This document shows positions 35,453 to 47,712 of a stretch of 64,000 nucleotides of DNA, in pieces. The notes under the pieces are model-generated. The model searched no databases, was not told the origin of the DNA, and was given only the letters and a program-made list of their open reading frames with translations. Origin of the DNA: Lingula anatina (lineage: Eukaryota; Brachiopoda; Lingulata; Lingulida; Lingulidae); assembly GCF_001039355.2 (NCBI RefSeq), contig NW_019775502.1, positions 134,958-198,957 of the forward strand, given 5' to 3'. The position numbers and the translations under genes were made by a program. Each line of letters begins with the position of its first letter. Positions within the stretch are counted from its first letter, which is position 1.

Positions 35453-38400
35453 GCCATGACACACACACAGTCTCTCTCTTTAAGCACAATGCAAGGACAA
35501 CTACAGCTCATGAATTTTCAGTGTACTAAATTTTCTAACAAAAGCTACAACTGTATGGGAGATGCTCTGATCAAAAGCACTAAAAATATTCATGTTTTCA
35601 TAAATATGAACCCTTTGCATATAACATTTTCTTAATTGTAGTTTATAGCTACATTCAAGTTATGTTAGAAAACTCAAGGAAGAAAGACCAAGGATACAGA
35701 TGCTTATGTCTATCCATGACATCAAAATGTGGCATTGCCTGGCATTCCACCCATGACATAAAACTCTGGCATTACCCATGATATAAAACTGACATTATCT
35801 GTCATTCCACCCGTGACATAAAACTCTGGCATTACCCATGATATAAAACTGACATTATCTGGCATTCCACCCATGACATAAAACTCTGGCATTACCTAGC
35901 ATTCCCAGAACCATGACAGACATGACAAGTGTGGTGATGATGGTGTCCATCCTCGTAACGCTCCACGGTCCCATGTCCGTGACAGTGGTGGCAGCGACTC
36001 TGGAGAAAAAATGTGATGCTTGAAAACTATTGCTTAATATTTATTAAGTGTTTTTTAATGAAATGTTCAATCTCTTTTACCCAATATCTTTCAATAATGA
36101 AATTTTTCACTTGTGATACTTCGCTACATTAAAATGAATACAAGAAAATTGTGAATTATCTTTTTCTTATGACAATTTAGATGAACCTTGAGAGAGAATC
36201 ACATCCTTTTTAATTAACTTTAAGAAAAAAACATTAACTAGTAAATAAAAGTTTACACACAATGTCATAAATAATCCATTTCTATAGAATGCAGAGTTTG
36301 CAGCATGCTAATACAGACAAGTTTTTCTTTACTTACATGTCCACAGCCATGGCAATGGTGGCATCTCACACGGCCATTCCCAATACAGTCATGGCATGGC
36401 TGAAATGTTAATTATTGTCATTATGTCCTTATGTCTAAGTTGGTCTTCCACAACAACTTTTTGTTTTAGATGTTAAGCCACAGTCTTTGCCTTTGAAATC
36501 AATGCTGATTAACAGTTGTGCTTCTGATATTCTAGTACATATGTACTATATGTATGTACATACAAGTATATATATTTTACCCGTAATACAGTAAATGAGA
36601 GAGAGAGAGAGAGAGAGAGATACCTTGACAGAGGCAGTGTGTGGGACCTCCACATGGGAGTGTTGGGTCTTGAACTTTGTGGGTGGTTGCACCTGTATGT
36701 CCCAGGGGCCTGGGGCAGGGCCGTTATGTGGGCCGTCAATTGGCTGTCCTGTTATAATGAAAAATTAGGCAATTACTATGAATGATAGCAATTACAATTA
36801 GCAAAAAAGAATTTAACTGAATTTTAAATAATCTTCTAGTGCATAGGTTTTTTTTATTGTCTCTTAATTGTACATTGACGATGACTATAGAAGTACATTT
36901 GTCAAAATTGCTAAATACGACATCCTGCACAAATGTACAAAGTGAGATAAAAAATGGAAATATCCCTTTTAAAATTTTGAATTTTCATACACCTTCAGTT
37001 GTTACTGTTAAACTGAATATACAAACCTATGTAAGGCTCATATGCCCAAGATGTCTGTCGTTTCTCGGTGAAGGTCTCCAATGTGTACTGGAAAATTCAA
37101 ACATGATAATTAGAGTAAAAAGTAAAAAGACTTGGTAGTCTAAATGTTGTGTGGTGTTGGCGTAAGACACGAAAGCTGAAAGTTTGAGCTTGTGCTTAAC
37201 ATTTTTTAAAATTTGTTATACGCTATTTCTTGATGAAAATGTTGTTTGATAAAAAATGATAATCAACACCATGTGTTCAGGATGGAGTTACCTATTAGAC
37301 TGACATATACTACTGTGAGTGGTACTAGTACAATTTGCTACTCACAGGACAACAATACAACAGATGAGAGTATTAGTAAATGGAGGAGGTTAGAGGAGAT
37401 TATTCCACTATAATTTTTAGGTTCTAACATATATTTCAATGAGATTTTTCCCCAGCATGAATTCTTAAAACAACATCAACATGTAAAAGAGCTTACATGG
37501 AATGCACTGCTAGACTGTAGGTCTCTAAACACCATCTCTTTAGCAGTGCCGCTACCGTAGCAACAGTGCTCGGCTACATACTGCAACATGGCTTCACGTG
37601 CTTGTTCCTCTGTTATCACAGGTACGCTGAGGTAAGAAAGAAAATACTGTACATACTGTGTTTGCTATCTGGGGTAGCGATAACAATTTTTTTTTCTGCT
37701 GAGCAAAATCGCTACCACTTCGTCACTTTTTTCTTCAAGTGGTTTAAATTTGACTAAAGTAGAATCAAACTTATTTTGTTTAACTAATTAAAGTCAGTTT
37801 TAGCATTTGGCTATTAGCGCTACCCCAGGTTATGGTTATATGTTCTATCAATCTTTGAAGATTTTCTCTATATTTGCATAGAAATAGTCTAAATTGCTGT
37901 GGTCCTGTCAAGACAAAGAAATAATAAAGTAAAAATTAAGTAAATATAACTTTTATTACAAATGACAATAAATGCCTATATTCATCAACTGTATCACAAA
38001 TGACTACAAATACCTAAACAGATAAAGGAAATGATGCAGTTCTTAACTTTTATCTTTCTCAGAAATAATGATTTACGGCGAATTCTTTCTCAGGAATAGC
38101 CCTCCACTTACTTCTGTATATCTCTCCTCTCAGGGGGTGGACCCTGTGCCACAGCATCTGCATATGCTGGCGGGGGAGCAGCAGCTGAGGAAAATCATCA
38201 AGACAAACTATATGGACAGCGTATACCAGTGCGAGTAGGCAGAAATAAACTCCAAAGCAGCACCATTTATGTTATTTGTCACTTAAAATAAAACAAGCTT
38301 ATCATTTACTGAACTATAATGTTTCTTGCAAAAATTCCTTATAATATTATTAAAAATTGGCAATTATGAACATGTAGCAATCATAGCGGCCTCAAATGTA

Positions 38401-39109
38401 ACATATCTTTCAGCTATTTAATATTTTATACCAAATGCCATGACAGGTACTGGTATAAGAGAAAAGTTTTTTAAGTACCTCCAGATTTTTAAAATCATTC
38501 CTTGGGATAATGCATGTCTATATGTACATTTTTTCATAATTACATAAATTTACAATAAGGTACTTATTTATCAAATAGATAAAGAATCACAACAGTTTTA
38601 CAGTACTGGGTCACAAAGTCCTCAAAGCCAATCCTGTTTGAATACATGTCATTTCATATATATATGGACCCTCCCATTCAGTTGAAATGACCTTGACCAG
38701 TTCAACATTGATCCAAGGGGGTGTGAACTAAGCAAATACCAGGACAATACTGATAATATACATATTATCTCAAGCCCATACACTGCCACCACCACTGAGC
38801 CCTTATCTTAAGATGCACTTGGGTATATCCACTTTGAAATACATGAACCCATTCAGATACTGTAACTTGAGTAGTGTCACAGTAATCAATAGGTCACACA
38901 CATAGCAATAATATACATGTTAGAATGGTGAAAATATCAATCAACATTCCATTCAGTTATAAGGGCTAGTTTTACAAAAGGAATGTAACCGTACCAGTAC
39001 GTTTTGGGCCAAGTGTTCGTAAAACAAGCTAAGACCAATATGACAAAACCGATCTTACTAATTAAATGGGATGGCTATCTCATTCTGGTATTCAAAGTCT
39101 CAGTCTCAA

Positions 39110-39144
<35 letters not shown>

Positions 39145-41261
39145 AATTTTAAAAAACCCACTTTTTGTGAAACAGAGCCCACCAAAAACGTTTTAAACAT
39201 TGTAATCTGGTCAAAAAATGTTCCAGTGTGTGTTCACACACCTCTAATCCTTATGTAAGGACACCTGTCAACCTACCTGCATTAAAGCCCACATTTTCAT
39301 AGCCAGCAACATGGTCCATCTTCTCTAAGGGAGGAGCTGTAGCTGCTGCTGCTGTAGACAGATAATGAATTTTTATAGATTTATTTTTTAAATGAAATAT
39401 GGGAGCCAGACAATGCTTTATCATTAACAATTTATTCTTGGTTCTTTGTTTACTGTAAAAGCACCACCTAAAACTAAATTTGGGTAAATACAGTGATAAA
39501 AATTACTGTGTTGGATGATAATCATTAATTGGATGAAAATTTTAATAATTCAAACAGCTAAACCACAAGACATTGTGGCATCACAAATATACAATGTTCC
39601 TGTATTATTTATTTAGTCATTAAATGCAAGCAAAAAAAAAAAAAAAATAATAATAATAATAAAAATAAAATAATAATAATAATAAATAAATAATTTTAAT
39701 ACATGTACATTGTTCAAATTTAATGCAGTGTTTTTATTTACTCATAATCTATTAAAATTACTAATTATAAAAATAATAATTAAAAAGCTAGCCAGTGGAC
39801 TATATATATGACATATATATTATCTCAGGTACTTTCTGTAGAAGAGGACTACATTACATAAAGCATGTTTCTGTGATTACCCTGATCTGGCCCCTGCTGT
39901 CCTGGGGGTGCACCCCCTGGGGCTGCCAAGGAACCCTGGGGGTATGGGGGTTGTGGCTGACCTGGACCATAGCCTTGGTGTCTGGAAAGAAAAGACAACA
40001 TACTGTCATTTAACTTTACTGAGAAAACAAGCCTTTACTTTTTGATCACATCTTATACATATAAGGGTTCTCATGAAAGGAATTGTGTTCATTAGTCTTT
40101 GAACTAACAGCCCGAATTTTAATTAAGGGGTGGGATGGGGGGGGGGGATAGAGGACGGGAAGTAAATTGAAAACATTCACCTATCACACCTAAAAAAAAA
40201 GAAAAAAAAACAATTGATTTTCTATGATGAAGATAAGTAATTTTCTCATATGGAAAGCATGAAATCATAGAGTAACTGCATCAATATTAATTCACCTATT
40301 CGTTTCATATATTCTGGCTTCTTAGCATGCCACATATACAAACCCGGATGTAACATTCCCGCTAACTGCAGCACAGATATTTAAAGAATGTGAAGTAAGC
40401 TGGCAATCTAACACGATAAAAACTCTATGGTAAAAAAAATGCCCACCCTGTATTTGGGTAACCTCCTGACGCAAGTGGGTTCAGCAGAGGCTGTCTTTCG
40501 CCAGACATCTCCTAATTTATGCTAAACTGTTTTGAACGCCAAAAATGAATTTAAGAAAATCTGTTTCTGCTTCCTCTTTCCTCGTTGGTCTTGGTGCTCA
40601 GAAGGGAAAAATACCTGATACAAGTGCTTGTAGCACATGACGCAAGATGGCACCCAAATAGCTACGTTAATCATTAATCCAATATTTGAAAGAGGGTAGA
40701 TTATCAATCGACTTTATATCGTCTACAGGTATCTGTCGCACGTGATCATGGGTTTTGACTATCTTTACTAGTAGAGTAATATAACACGTACGGTACATGT
40801 ACTAGTGCATTGTCCTTCTGCAGTGGGCCAGTAGGTCAACCTGACCAAGACATATTAAAGAATATACATGTATACCTAACTATAGAGCTACATGTACATG
40901 TATACACAACGGCCCCCGCCTCTAACATAAGGCCTACTGATATTATAAAAAAGTCAACCAATGGACAACCACTAAAATTGGCTAGATGTTATTTTAACAA
41001 CCCAAAACCGAAACAGGAAGATCTGAGAAAATGACAACTGCAGATATATAGCCTTATAGGCCTATATAAAAAATTGACTGTAGGATAAACTGAATTGCAC
41101 AACATTTACCACCGACATTCTGCAGATATGACATACCGCACAAGAACCAAGCGTCAATTTAGCTGTTGCAGATATAAATACAAAATGACAGCACACATAT
41201 ACACACAAACACACGTCTCATATTAACTGTACACTTACTGCTGCTGCGCCATCATTGACAT
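34075..41261 (-). CDS. SSUH2: SSUH2-like protein (400 aa, 12 exons)
   Basis: Exons, 5' to 3' on the minus strand: 41239-41261, 39881-39981, 39277-39351, 38112-38184, 37497-37626, 37027-37087, 36624-36748, 36337-36399, 35896-35999, 35179-35271, 34639-34846, 34075-34221; all GT-AG, phases agree, 401 codons including stop. The N-terminus is Gln/Pro/Gly/Ala-rich. The conserved core has EEQAREAMLQYVAEHCCYGS, then YTLETFTEKR and PWDIQV. Residues about 198-275 form a DnaJ-like cysteine-rich zinc region (CHDCIGNG, CHHCHGHG, CHVCHGSG, CHVCHGHG, CRTCDAKG) with a five-His loop. The tail is YTWKGKDYNFFVYG...CCCGCTII. SSUH2 is linked to tooth and bone formation in vertebrates, but its biochemical role is poorly known. 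The last four residues (CTII) fit a CaaX prenylation box. A 15.8-kb transposon lies 78 bp upstream of the ATG. Confidence 0.96.
34862..34926. repeat. TA dinucleotide microsatellite
   Basis: About 30 uninterrupted TA units in SSUH2 intron 10, just 16 bp beyond the acceptor side of exon 11. Confidence 0.95.
35410..35450. repeat. CA microsatellite in SSUH2 intron 9
   Basis: About 18 CA units with shorter ACAC runs nearby. Frames through it give only His-Thr or Val-Cys repeats. Confidence 0.9.
35739..35905. repeat. 60-bp tandem repeat touching the SSUH2 exon 9 donor
   Basis: Units begin GGCATTCCACCC(A/G)TGACATAAA at 35739, about 35799 and about 35859, with almost no change. The third unit runs into the donor of exon 9 (minus strand AG|GTAATGCC at 35896/35895), so the other units carry the same GTAATGCC word. 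Confidence 0.85.
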
Positions 41262-41332
41262 GACTGCCCTACTATCGTCCAACCAATGCTTTCTTCTCTT
41301 TATAGTGACCCAGTTAAAAACAAAATAGGCTA

Positions 41333-41338
41333 GATCTT
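41333..41338 (+). repeat. Left target-site duplication GATCTT
   Basis: GATCTT directly abuts the left end of the 15.8-kb element and is repeated exactly at 57139-57144 on the other side. Confidence 0.9.
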
Positions 41339-41413
41339 GGTCCGTGTATGGGGGGGCAAAGTGATTTCCATTTCGTCAGAAAATGAAAAAACGGCCGTTT
41401 TTCATTTTCATTT
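41339..41413 (+). repeat. Left terminal inverted repeat (75 bp)
   Basis: Matches the reverse complement of 57064-57138 at 74 of 75 positions; the mismatch is at position 36 (C here, T in the partner). Includes the GGGGGGG run and a palindromic ACGGCCGT. Confidence 0.92.
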
Positions 41414-41705
41414 TATGGAAATGGCCCAAATGTAATGGAAAATGAAGCTCAATTTTCGTTTTTCCATTTAAAATGAAAAATGGAAAAACGGAAATTGCCC
41501 TCGTTTTTTCATTTTTTCCAGATAATGCAAAATAAAAGATCGACCGATCCCTGACGTATTAGAAAATATAAATATCGACCGTTTTCGTGTTTTCCAATGA
41601 TGAAAAGGTGGAATAGATTACAAAATACCTTTTTTTCACTGTCTGTGCAGAAATGAGAGAATCGAAAAGTGCTAGTTTTTCCGTTTTCGATTCAAATGGA
41701 AAAAC

Positions 41706-41813
41706 GAAAGTCAGTTCGTTTTTCTGATTTTCATTTTAGGGATGAAATGGAAAAACGGAAGTCAGTCCGTTTTTCTGATTTTCATTTAAGGGATGAAATG
41801 GAGAAAACGGAAG
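41706..41813 (+). repeat. Subterminal tandem repeat of the transposon
   Basis: Two units of about 54 bp share GTCAGT(T/C)CGTTTTTCTGATTTTCATTT followed by AGGGATGAAATGG and AAACGGAAG. They lie just before the transposase start codon. They may bind transposase or act as promoter; this is inference. Confidence 0.8.
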
Positions 41814-41826
41814 TATAGGCAGAAAA

Positions 41827-44425
41827 ATGGCTGCCATTGAAGGTTTTGTAGATATTATTCGAGATTTAGTTAAGAATTTCAAGACAAATGAGGAAATTTC
41901 GAGCATTCTAAAGACCCAATACGGAGTCTTGAGAGGCGCATCTGTAAGGAGCATAAAGACAATATGTTCGAAGTACAATATTCGGAGGTCTTATGTAACT
42001 CCCACAGAGGTCGTGGCAAATGAAGTCGCAAAAGCTATTGGTGAGGTAAGTAGCTATCTGTAAACGGTATTTGGCTGTGCACATATTGCAATATCAATAA
42101 AACCCTTCCCAAACTGAAATTAGACAGCTGAAAACGGAGCTGCTGCTATAAAAGTACAGACAAATTCTATCTTATAAAGCTTATAAAGATGTAATGAGCT
42201 GACATAAAGTTTCCCTTTAAGTCATAACAGAAACGGAGATGCATAACTAGTGCTTGCTTATTTTTTTGCGCCCATGAGAATTCCACGCCGATTCAAAAAT
42301 TCAATTATTGCATCTGAAAAATCAAACTCACACTGGTCCTCTACCCACTGCTAATATTGGCCAATCAGTCTCCTTCATAGTGTTAATTCATATTTTAAGT
42401 TTATTTAAAACATGCTGTTTTTTAAATGATATAATAGCGACGAACGTGTTTTATTTAAAGGTAGGAACTACCTATGGGCGTAAGATGATGACCGGTTATC
42501 TTCGGTCAAAGGGCATCAAAGCAGGGGAGACGCGAGTCGGGAAAGTCTTAAGAGAGGAAAACCCGAATCACCAAAGGCGACAGGTTCATCTCATGATTAA
42601 AAATATTCTGACTGATTCATATTGCATATCAATATAAGCGGTTACGCAAAATAAAGATTTCCAATTCATTTCACGCACTATATAGTGAAAAAATATTATC
42701 ATTCATTGGCACTAACTTGAAACTGCAATTAACATATGACATGAATAGCGTGATGTGCTCATTAGCTTTGTGATTCATATTTCAGGTCTCAAAAAACCTA
42801 AACCCAATACCATATCAGGCGGCTTATTTCAGACATAAAATGCATATAGACCAGAACGAAAAGCTGGTCATGTTTGGAGTGACCCATGTACTAGCGCGGG
42901 ATGGCTTTAGTGGAAAAATCGTGTCCCACGCAACCATGGCCGTCAAAAACAATTTGACGATTTATGAAGAAGTTTACAAGTAAGTAGTGTTATATATTAA
43001 AGGTAAGATGATAACTCACTCTTATCAGTTTCCGTTACAAATGTCTCAATATTGTATTTCAAAAATTGATCACGAGACTTTTGTCCTACGTTAAAGTGAT
43101 TGTTACGCTTATGTTTGGTATGAATGCAATATTGAACTTTATATTACAGGCCTGCCGTTAAAATTTACGGAATATTTGACCAAGTCCGTGTGGACCATGG
43201 TAAAGAATTTTACTTAACCCTGTTCATGCAAGAAGAAAATGCTGATATTCGCATTAACCAAGAAAGGACGCCATATCTCCAAACGTCGTCTAAATATGTA
43301 CGTTAAGTTAACGTTGTCTGCAACCCCTTCTTCCACTAGCAATACTAATTTCATTTAATTATTTATTTATTTTATTGAGAAGAATTGTTCGCTCAAGTGG
43401 AATTCAGCTGCCATAATTCTACAACTTAAAAAATAAAAGTAATGATTACCAGGTTTATCTGCTCTCTCTCTCACACACACACAGACACACACACACACGC
43501 ACGCACGCACGCACGCACACACATACACCGGGTAAACGGACTAAAATTTAAACCGTTGTTACTGTCGCTGGCGGCGCTATCTCACGTTCTCTAAATCTCA
43601 TGCCGCAGATTCCCGTCAAATCGGCCTTCTCTGAAATGCATTATTTGCGACGAAAAGCTCTCATGTTGTGCTGTATTTTTTAAAATTTCAGAACCACACC
43701 ATTGAGAGAATTTGGCCTGAGGTTAACAAAAGGGTAAATTACCCTTTTAAAAACGCCATGATTGAACTTGTCGAAACAGAAAAGATTTCTTTAGACAACA
43801 ACGTACACAGATATTGCATGTCTACATTATTGGTCAGCTTGTGCAGCATCGGTGTGCAGCGAGTCGTCGATGCATGGAATGAGCACAGAATACCAGGTAC
43901 ATTGAAATGGATCTTGATTTCTTCATATATTGTTAGTTTTGAGTTCAGTGGCGTCATTCAGGTCACATTTTTCAGCCAAATGTTTTGTTCTTAAAAAATA
44001 ATTATTTCAATTGACACGTTTCGATTCAACATTTATCCTAATCGACACATTCACTGCGACAGATTTTTACTTCTATTATTGTACGGATTTATTTGTATAT
44101 TTCCTTGTGTACTGCAGGTAAAGGCGTTCCCAATGAAATCGCTTCAAGGGAGGCATGGGCCCCTGTAGCTGACCCGCAGAGATTTCCGTCCAAGGAGGTT
44201 GCAGCGGAGAGATACCGTGCCCGCACTGGGACGACACTTAAAGAATTTTCCCACTTCGCAAGAGACCCATTTCCTTCTCCAACTGAGCGCGATGCAGTGC
44301 AGACTGCGTTCAATTCCTCTTTTCCAGACCTAAATCAACTATGTAACTCTGTCTGTTCCGGGCATTTCGTCCCGTTTCAGGATGCGCTATTGAAATTCAT
44401 AGAGCTGACGGAACAACACAGTTAG
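41827..44425 (+). CDS. DDE integrase-type transposase (398 aa, 6 exons)
   Basis: Exons 41827-42045, 42461-42583, 42786-42979, 43150-43297, 43692-43896, 44118-44425; all GT-AG, phases agree, no stop. The N-terminal 115 residues hold two helix-turn-helix-like parts: TNEEISSILKTQYG...SIKTICSKYNIRR, and YGRKMMTGYLRSKGIKAGETRVGKVLRE, the latter resembling the HTH_21 segment that precedes the catalytic core in bacterial IS3 transposases. The integrase core has D136 (HIDQNEKL), D194 (VRVDHGKEF) and E233 (NHTIERIW), D-E spacing 38, a complete DDE triad. It resembles the eukaryotic integrase-core family annotated in many animal genomes as uncharacterised integrase proteins. Expected function is cutting and joining at the element ends. 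It starts 488 bp inside the left end. Confidence 0.9.
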
Positions 44426-47286
44426 AGCTGTTTATGGCTATGAGGTTTTGTAGCTGTAATTACCTCTGAAAAGATCTTTTTTTGACCTGCTCTTTTTTGT
44501 GTGTGAGTGGTCAAATGTTGTCTTTCGGTAGCGGCCGGCCACAGAGAATCATGTGCTGGGATTATGTGGTCTGCAACGGTGACTCTTGGTACAGCCAATA
44601 CTTACCCCAACTTCTGCAATGGACAGTTTTTATTGCGCGCATATGTGATAGATGCGTCCCCTTTGTCTTAGCATGCAGCTACCTAGGTTTGGAGTTGCTT
44701 TCTCTCTGGCGTTGCTTCCACTTCTCTTCCCGTCAGTTCCACCTCTGAATTTCAGCTCACAATTCCCCTCATGCTTGTATATAGTCCACAATCTTTTCTT
44801 TTTGAGTCCAATGATTATACATCTATTTTTATAGCAATCATTAAGATGGCAGGTGGCTCACATCTCACGTGATGAATAGAGTTTTTAATGTTTACCTTTA
44901 TTCAGGTTGGTGAGCCAGTTGACCGGTGTGAAGGGAATGGATGTCCGCCGTAATTCATGTCCGTAGGACATGTATTCCTAGGAATGGGAATGCATGTCCT
45001 GGCTCTCTTCCTTTCCTAGGAACACATGTCCTAGGACATAATTTCCTGGGATTTAACGTCCAGTGGACACCCATTATTTAGTATTCTAAGTCCTGCAGAC
45101 AGGTATCGATGTCCAAGTCGGACATATTTTCCCACCCAGACTAGTAATACATGTAGATGCCCTCTGACATTTTCATATTAATGATGTGTTAATTTTAGAA
45201 GATTTAAACGTGATGTTTAATAATGTTATAACGCTTATTATAATTATTATAATTATTTGTAGACATGTACCCCTTTACACATTAACTGAATATATTTTAA
45301 ATAAACGAAAAATGACTACAAATTAATATTAGATTTAGGATATATATATATATTTTCATTTTATTTCCGATTAATATGGAAAATATGAGATTCGCGCAAT
45401 TCAATGCACCTTGTGAAATATCTCGGCCTCTTCATATTACATTAATGCCTTAATTGTTGTTAATCGGCCATTCACATACAACTGTATGTCTGGGGTACAC
45501 AGCTTTGGATTTTGGCTCGTGTCCATTTCTAACCAATATCATGAATATGTTTTTTGTCTATATACACATCACATTATACGTTTCACGGGGTGTTTTTCGG
45601 TGAACTACGAGTGTGTGAAATAATACACTGCCACCCTCTCTCGTCTTGTGAATTCCTGCTGAAAAAAAAACAAGATCCAGTGAACAACTTAGGCTTTTCC
45701 TTGACTTTAAATTTATCTGTATAGCCGTTGACTGCTATAAATTGTTTAACATGGTCACTTAACCATTGGAAATACTATATAACTTCTGATCTATGACCTT
45801 TACACATAGTTCTTTAATTAGCAATGCTGTAATTTTGACTGACCCGATGTGGCAATTTCCTAAAACCACCGAACTGGTAACTTAATTAACAGTAGCACGA
45901 ACACGAAACTGACATAAAATTATGACATCTATTTTCAATTGTGGCAGTTGAACGTGCCATTTAAATTATTGGTAGAGATAATTTGCCAGCCATAATAGGC
46001 CACTAATTAATCGTTCGTACATGTACGTCTACCGGGTACTTGAGATCGGAAGGTTGTATGTATGGCGTGTTAAGCTTTATACAGATAAAAAAGTTCCTAT
46101 CTTGCTTGTGTTGATGCGCATTTTACATTTATTGTTAGCCTAGACGTTTGGCACCACCGGTATATTTCAATCATCTGATCGTATGTAATTCGTTTTTAGC
46201 AAATCAAGCTAATGCTCATGTCATTATCAATGTATGATTTTTGAGCTTCGTTTAAAACTTGCGTTCAATCTTATAAAATCGGGCATAAGTGACAATGATT
46301 GGCAGGGAGCTTTCTTGATACCATTTGAGTCTGTCGAAGAAACTAAACTACAAGCAATGCAATACAGAATAATTCACAATGTGCTGTACACCAACTCCAA
46401 ACTGTTCGAAATGAAAATAGTTACTCGCCCAGGATGTATACAATAATACATCGTTTTGTGGAATGTGTACGCGCAAGAAACTTTTGGATTGCATTTGAAA
46501 ACTGGTGGAACACTCCGAATAATACCATTCAATTCAGAAAAAATGAAAAAAAACTATAATGTTCGGGTGTTTGTCTAGCGACCAGTGCGCAAAAGCTTTA
46601 AATTTCTGTATTATTGTGGCTAAACAATTAATAAACAAAAATTCAGAAAATCCATTAGTATTTGATTTTGAACTCTTTCTGCATTTTCTCAGTCAGAAGA
46701 AGAAAATAGAAAAATACAGTGCTATAAAGACAGGAAAAGAAGATACATTTAATACAAAATGGAAACGCATTCCATTGCCCCCCAAAAATTGATTTAGTGA
46801 TCTTTTTGTTGATATTGTGTAGTCGACATATTTGGCGGTTTCATATGACTCAAGAACTTATAAGAGATAACTGAAGTGTGTAATATTTTATTGTAATTTT
46901 GTTCTCTTGCAAATGAATGCACTTCTTTCAAAATACCGAGTGTACTAAACAACGTATGGATTATACATGAAAATTCTCAAACACAAGCCTAAAAATTTCT
47001 GTACCGTTAGCTTACACCCAGTTCTTTAAGTAGCAAAATTGGACTTTGTGAATAAAGTGAAGGATATCATTCTGGGACCACAGGAAGCCCTAGACCTCGT
47101 CAGGACAAGACAGCAACCAACTTTGAGTCAACAGATACAGTCAGAAAACAACAGTTAGTGGGGGGGGGGGGGATCTACCTGACATTTATAAGAAGGTCCT
47201 GGCCGCTGTACCACCTAGCGGTCAGTGAGTGTGAGCAACTACTCACATCAGTCTGATGAAGGCCTTCGACCAGGTTGGCCGTAAGC
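44426..47286. other. Intergenic part of the transposon
   Basis: Between the two convergent genes. It contains a cluster of GGACAT/ATGTCC palindromes (44935-45140), AT-rich filler and a LINE fragment (46234-46791). No further gene of the element was recognised. Confidence 0.55.
46234..46791 (+). pseudogene. LINE C-terminal fragment (zf-RVT region), frameshifted
   Basis: The frame at 46234-46446 encodes FESVEETKLQAMQYRIIHNVLYTNSKLFEMKIV, typical of the end of a non-LTR retrotransposon reverse transcriptase just before the Cys/His knuckle. The continuation is in other frames (RFVECVRARNFWIAFENWW, then LNFCIIVAKQLINK...). At least two frameshifts and stops separate the pieces. It is a dead fragment nested in the large transposon. 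Confidence 0.7.
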
Positions 47287-47624
47287 TAAAGCCTAGGTCC
47301 CAACTACGTTTTGGACGCACGGTTTTTAGGTTCCTTGCGTCCGTCTAGGACGTAGCTATATCGCAGGGAGGGAATCAAGTAAAGCTTAGGTCCCAACCCG
47401 AACGTACGGGCTGCTACGTGTGGTCTACGGCCAAAAAAATGGGGAAAACGTGGGAGTTCGTGCGTGAGGAGCACGTCCATCGTGAGACTTTTGGAGGACG
47501 CAAACAGCACGTAGAAACTTTTCGACATGATCAACAGCCGCTACGTGCGATCTTGCTACGTCCTAGCCGGACGCAAGGAACCTAAAAACCGTGCGTGGAA
47601 AACGTGGTTGGGACCTAGGCTTAA
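47287..47624. mobile_element. MITE with TTAAGCCTAGGTCCCAAC ends
   Basis: The left end AAGCCTAGGTCCCAACTACG is mirrored by CGTGGTTGGGACCTAGGCTT on the right. Inverted similarity extends about 60 bp (GGACGCACGGTTTTTAGGTTCCTTGCGTCC). An internal partial copy of the left end at about 47380 suggests nesting or internal duplication. It lies in the presumed 3' UTR of the RING gene. Confidence 0.75.
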
Positions 47625-47712
47625 CGGTACAGAAATTTTAAGCTTGCGTTTGAGAATATTCACGTATGAATGTCGTGGTAATTCAATTCTGGAACTAATA
47701 AATCTTGGAGAT

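Noticed and set aside
35175-35635. His-Thr and Val-Cys repeat frames
   Set aside because: CA microsatellite translations next to SSUH2 exon 10.
35739-35905. CRISPR-like direct repeats
   Set aside because: Contiguous 60-bp tandem repeat without spacers in a eukaryotic intron.
44482-44834. Plus-strand frames after the transposase stop
   Set aside because: No acceptor joins them in phase, and the composition is not protein-like; probably 3' UTR.
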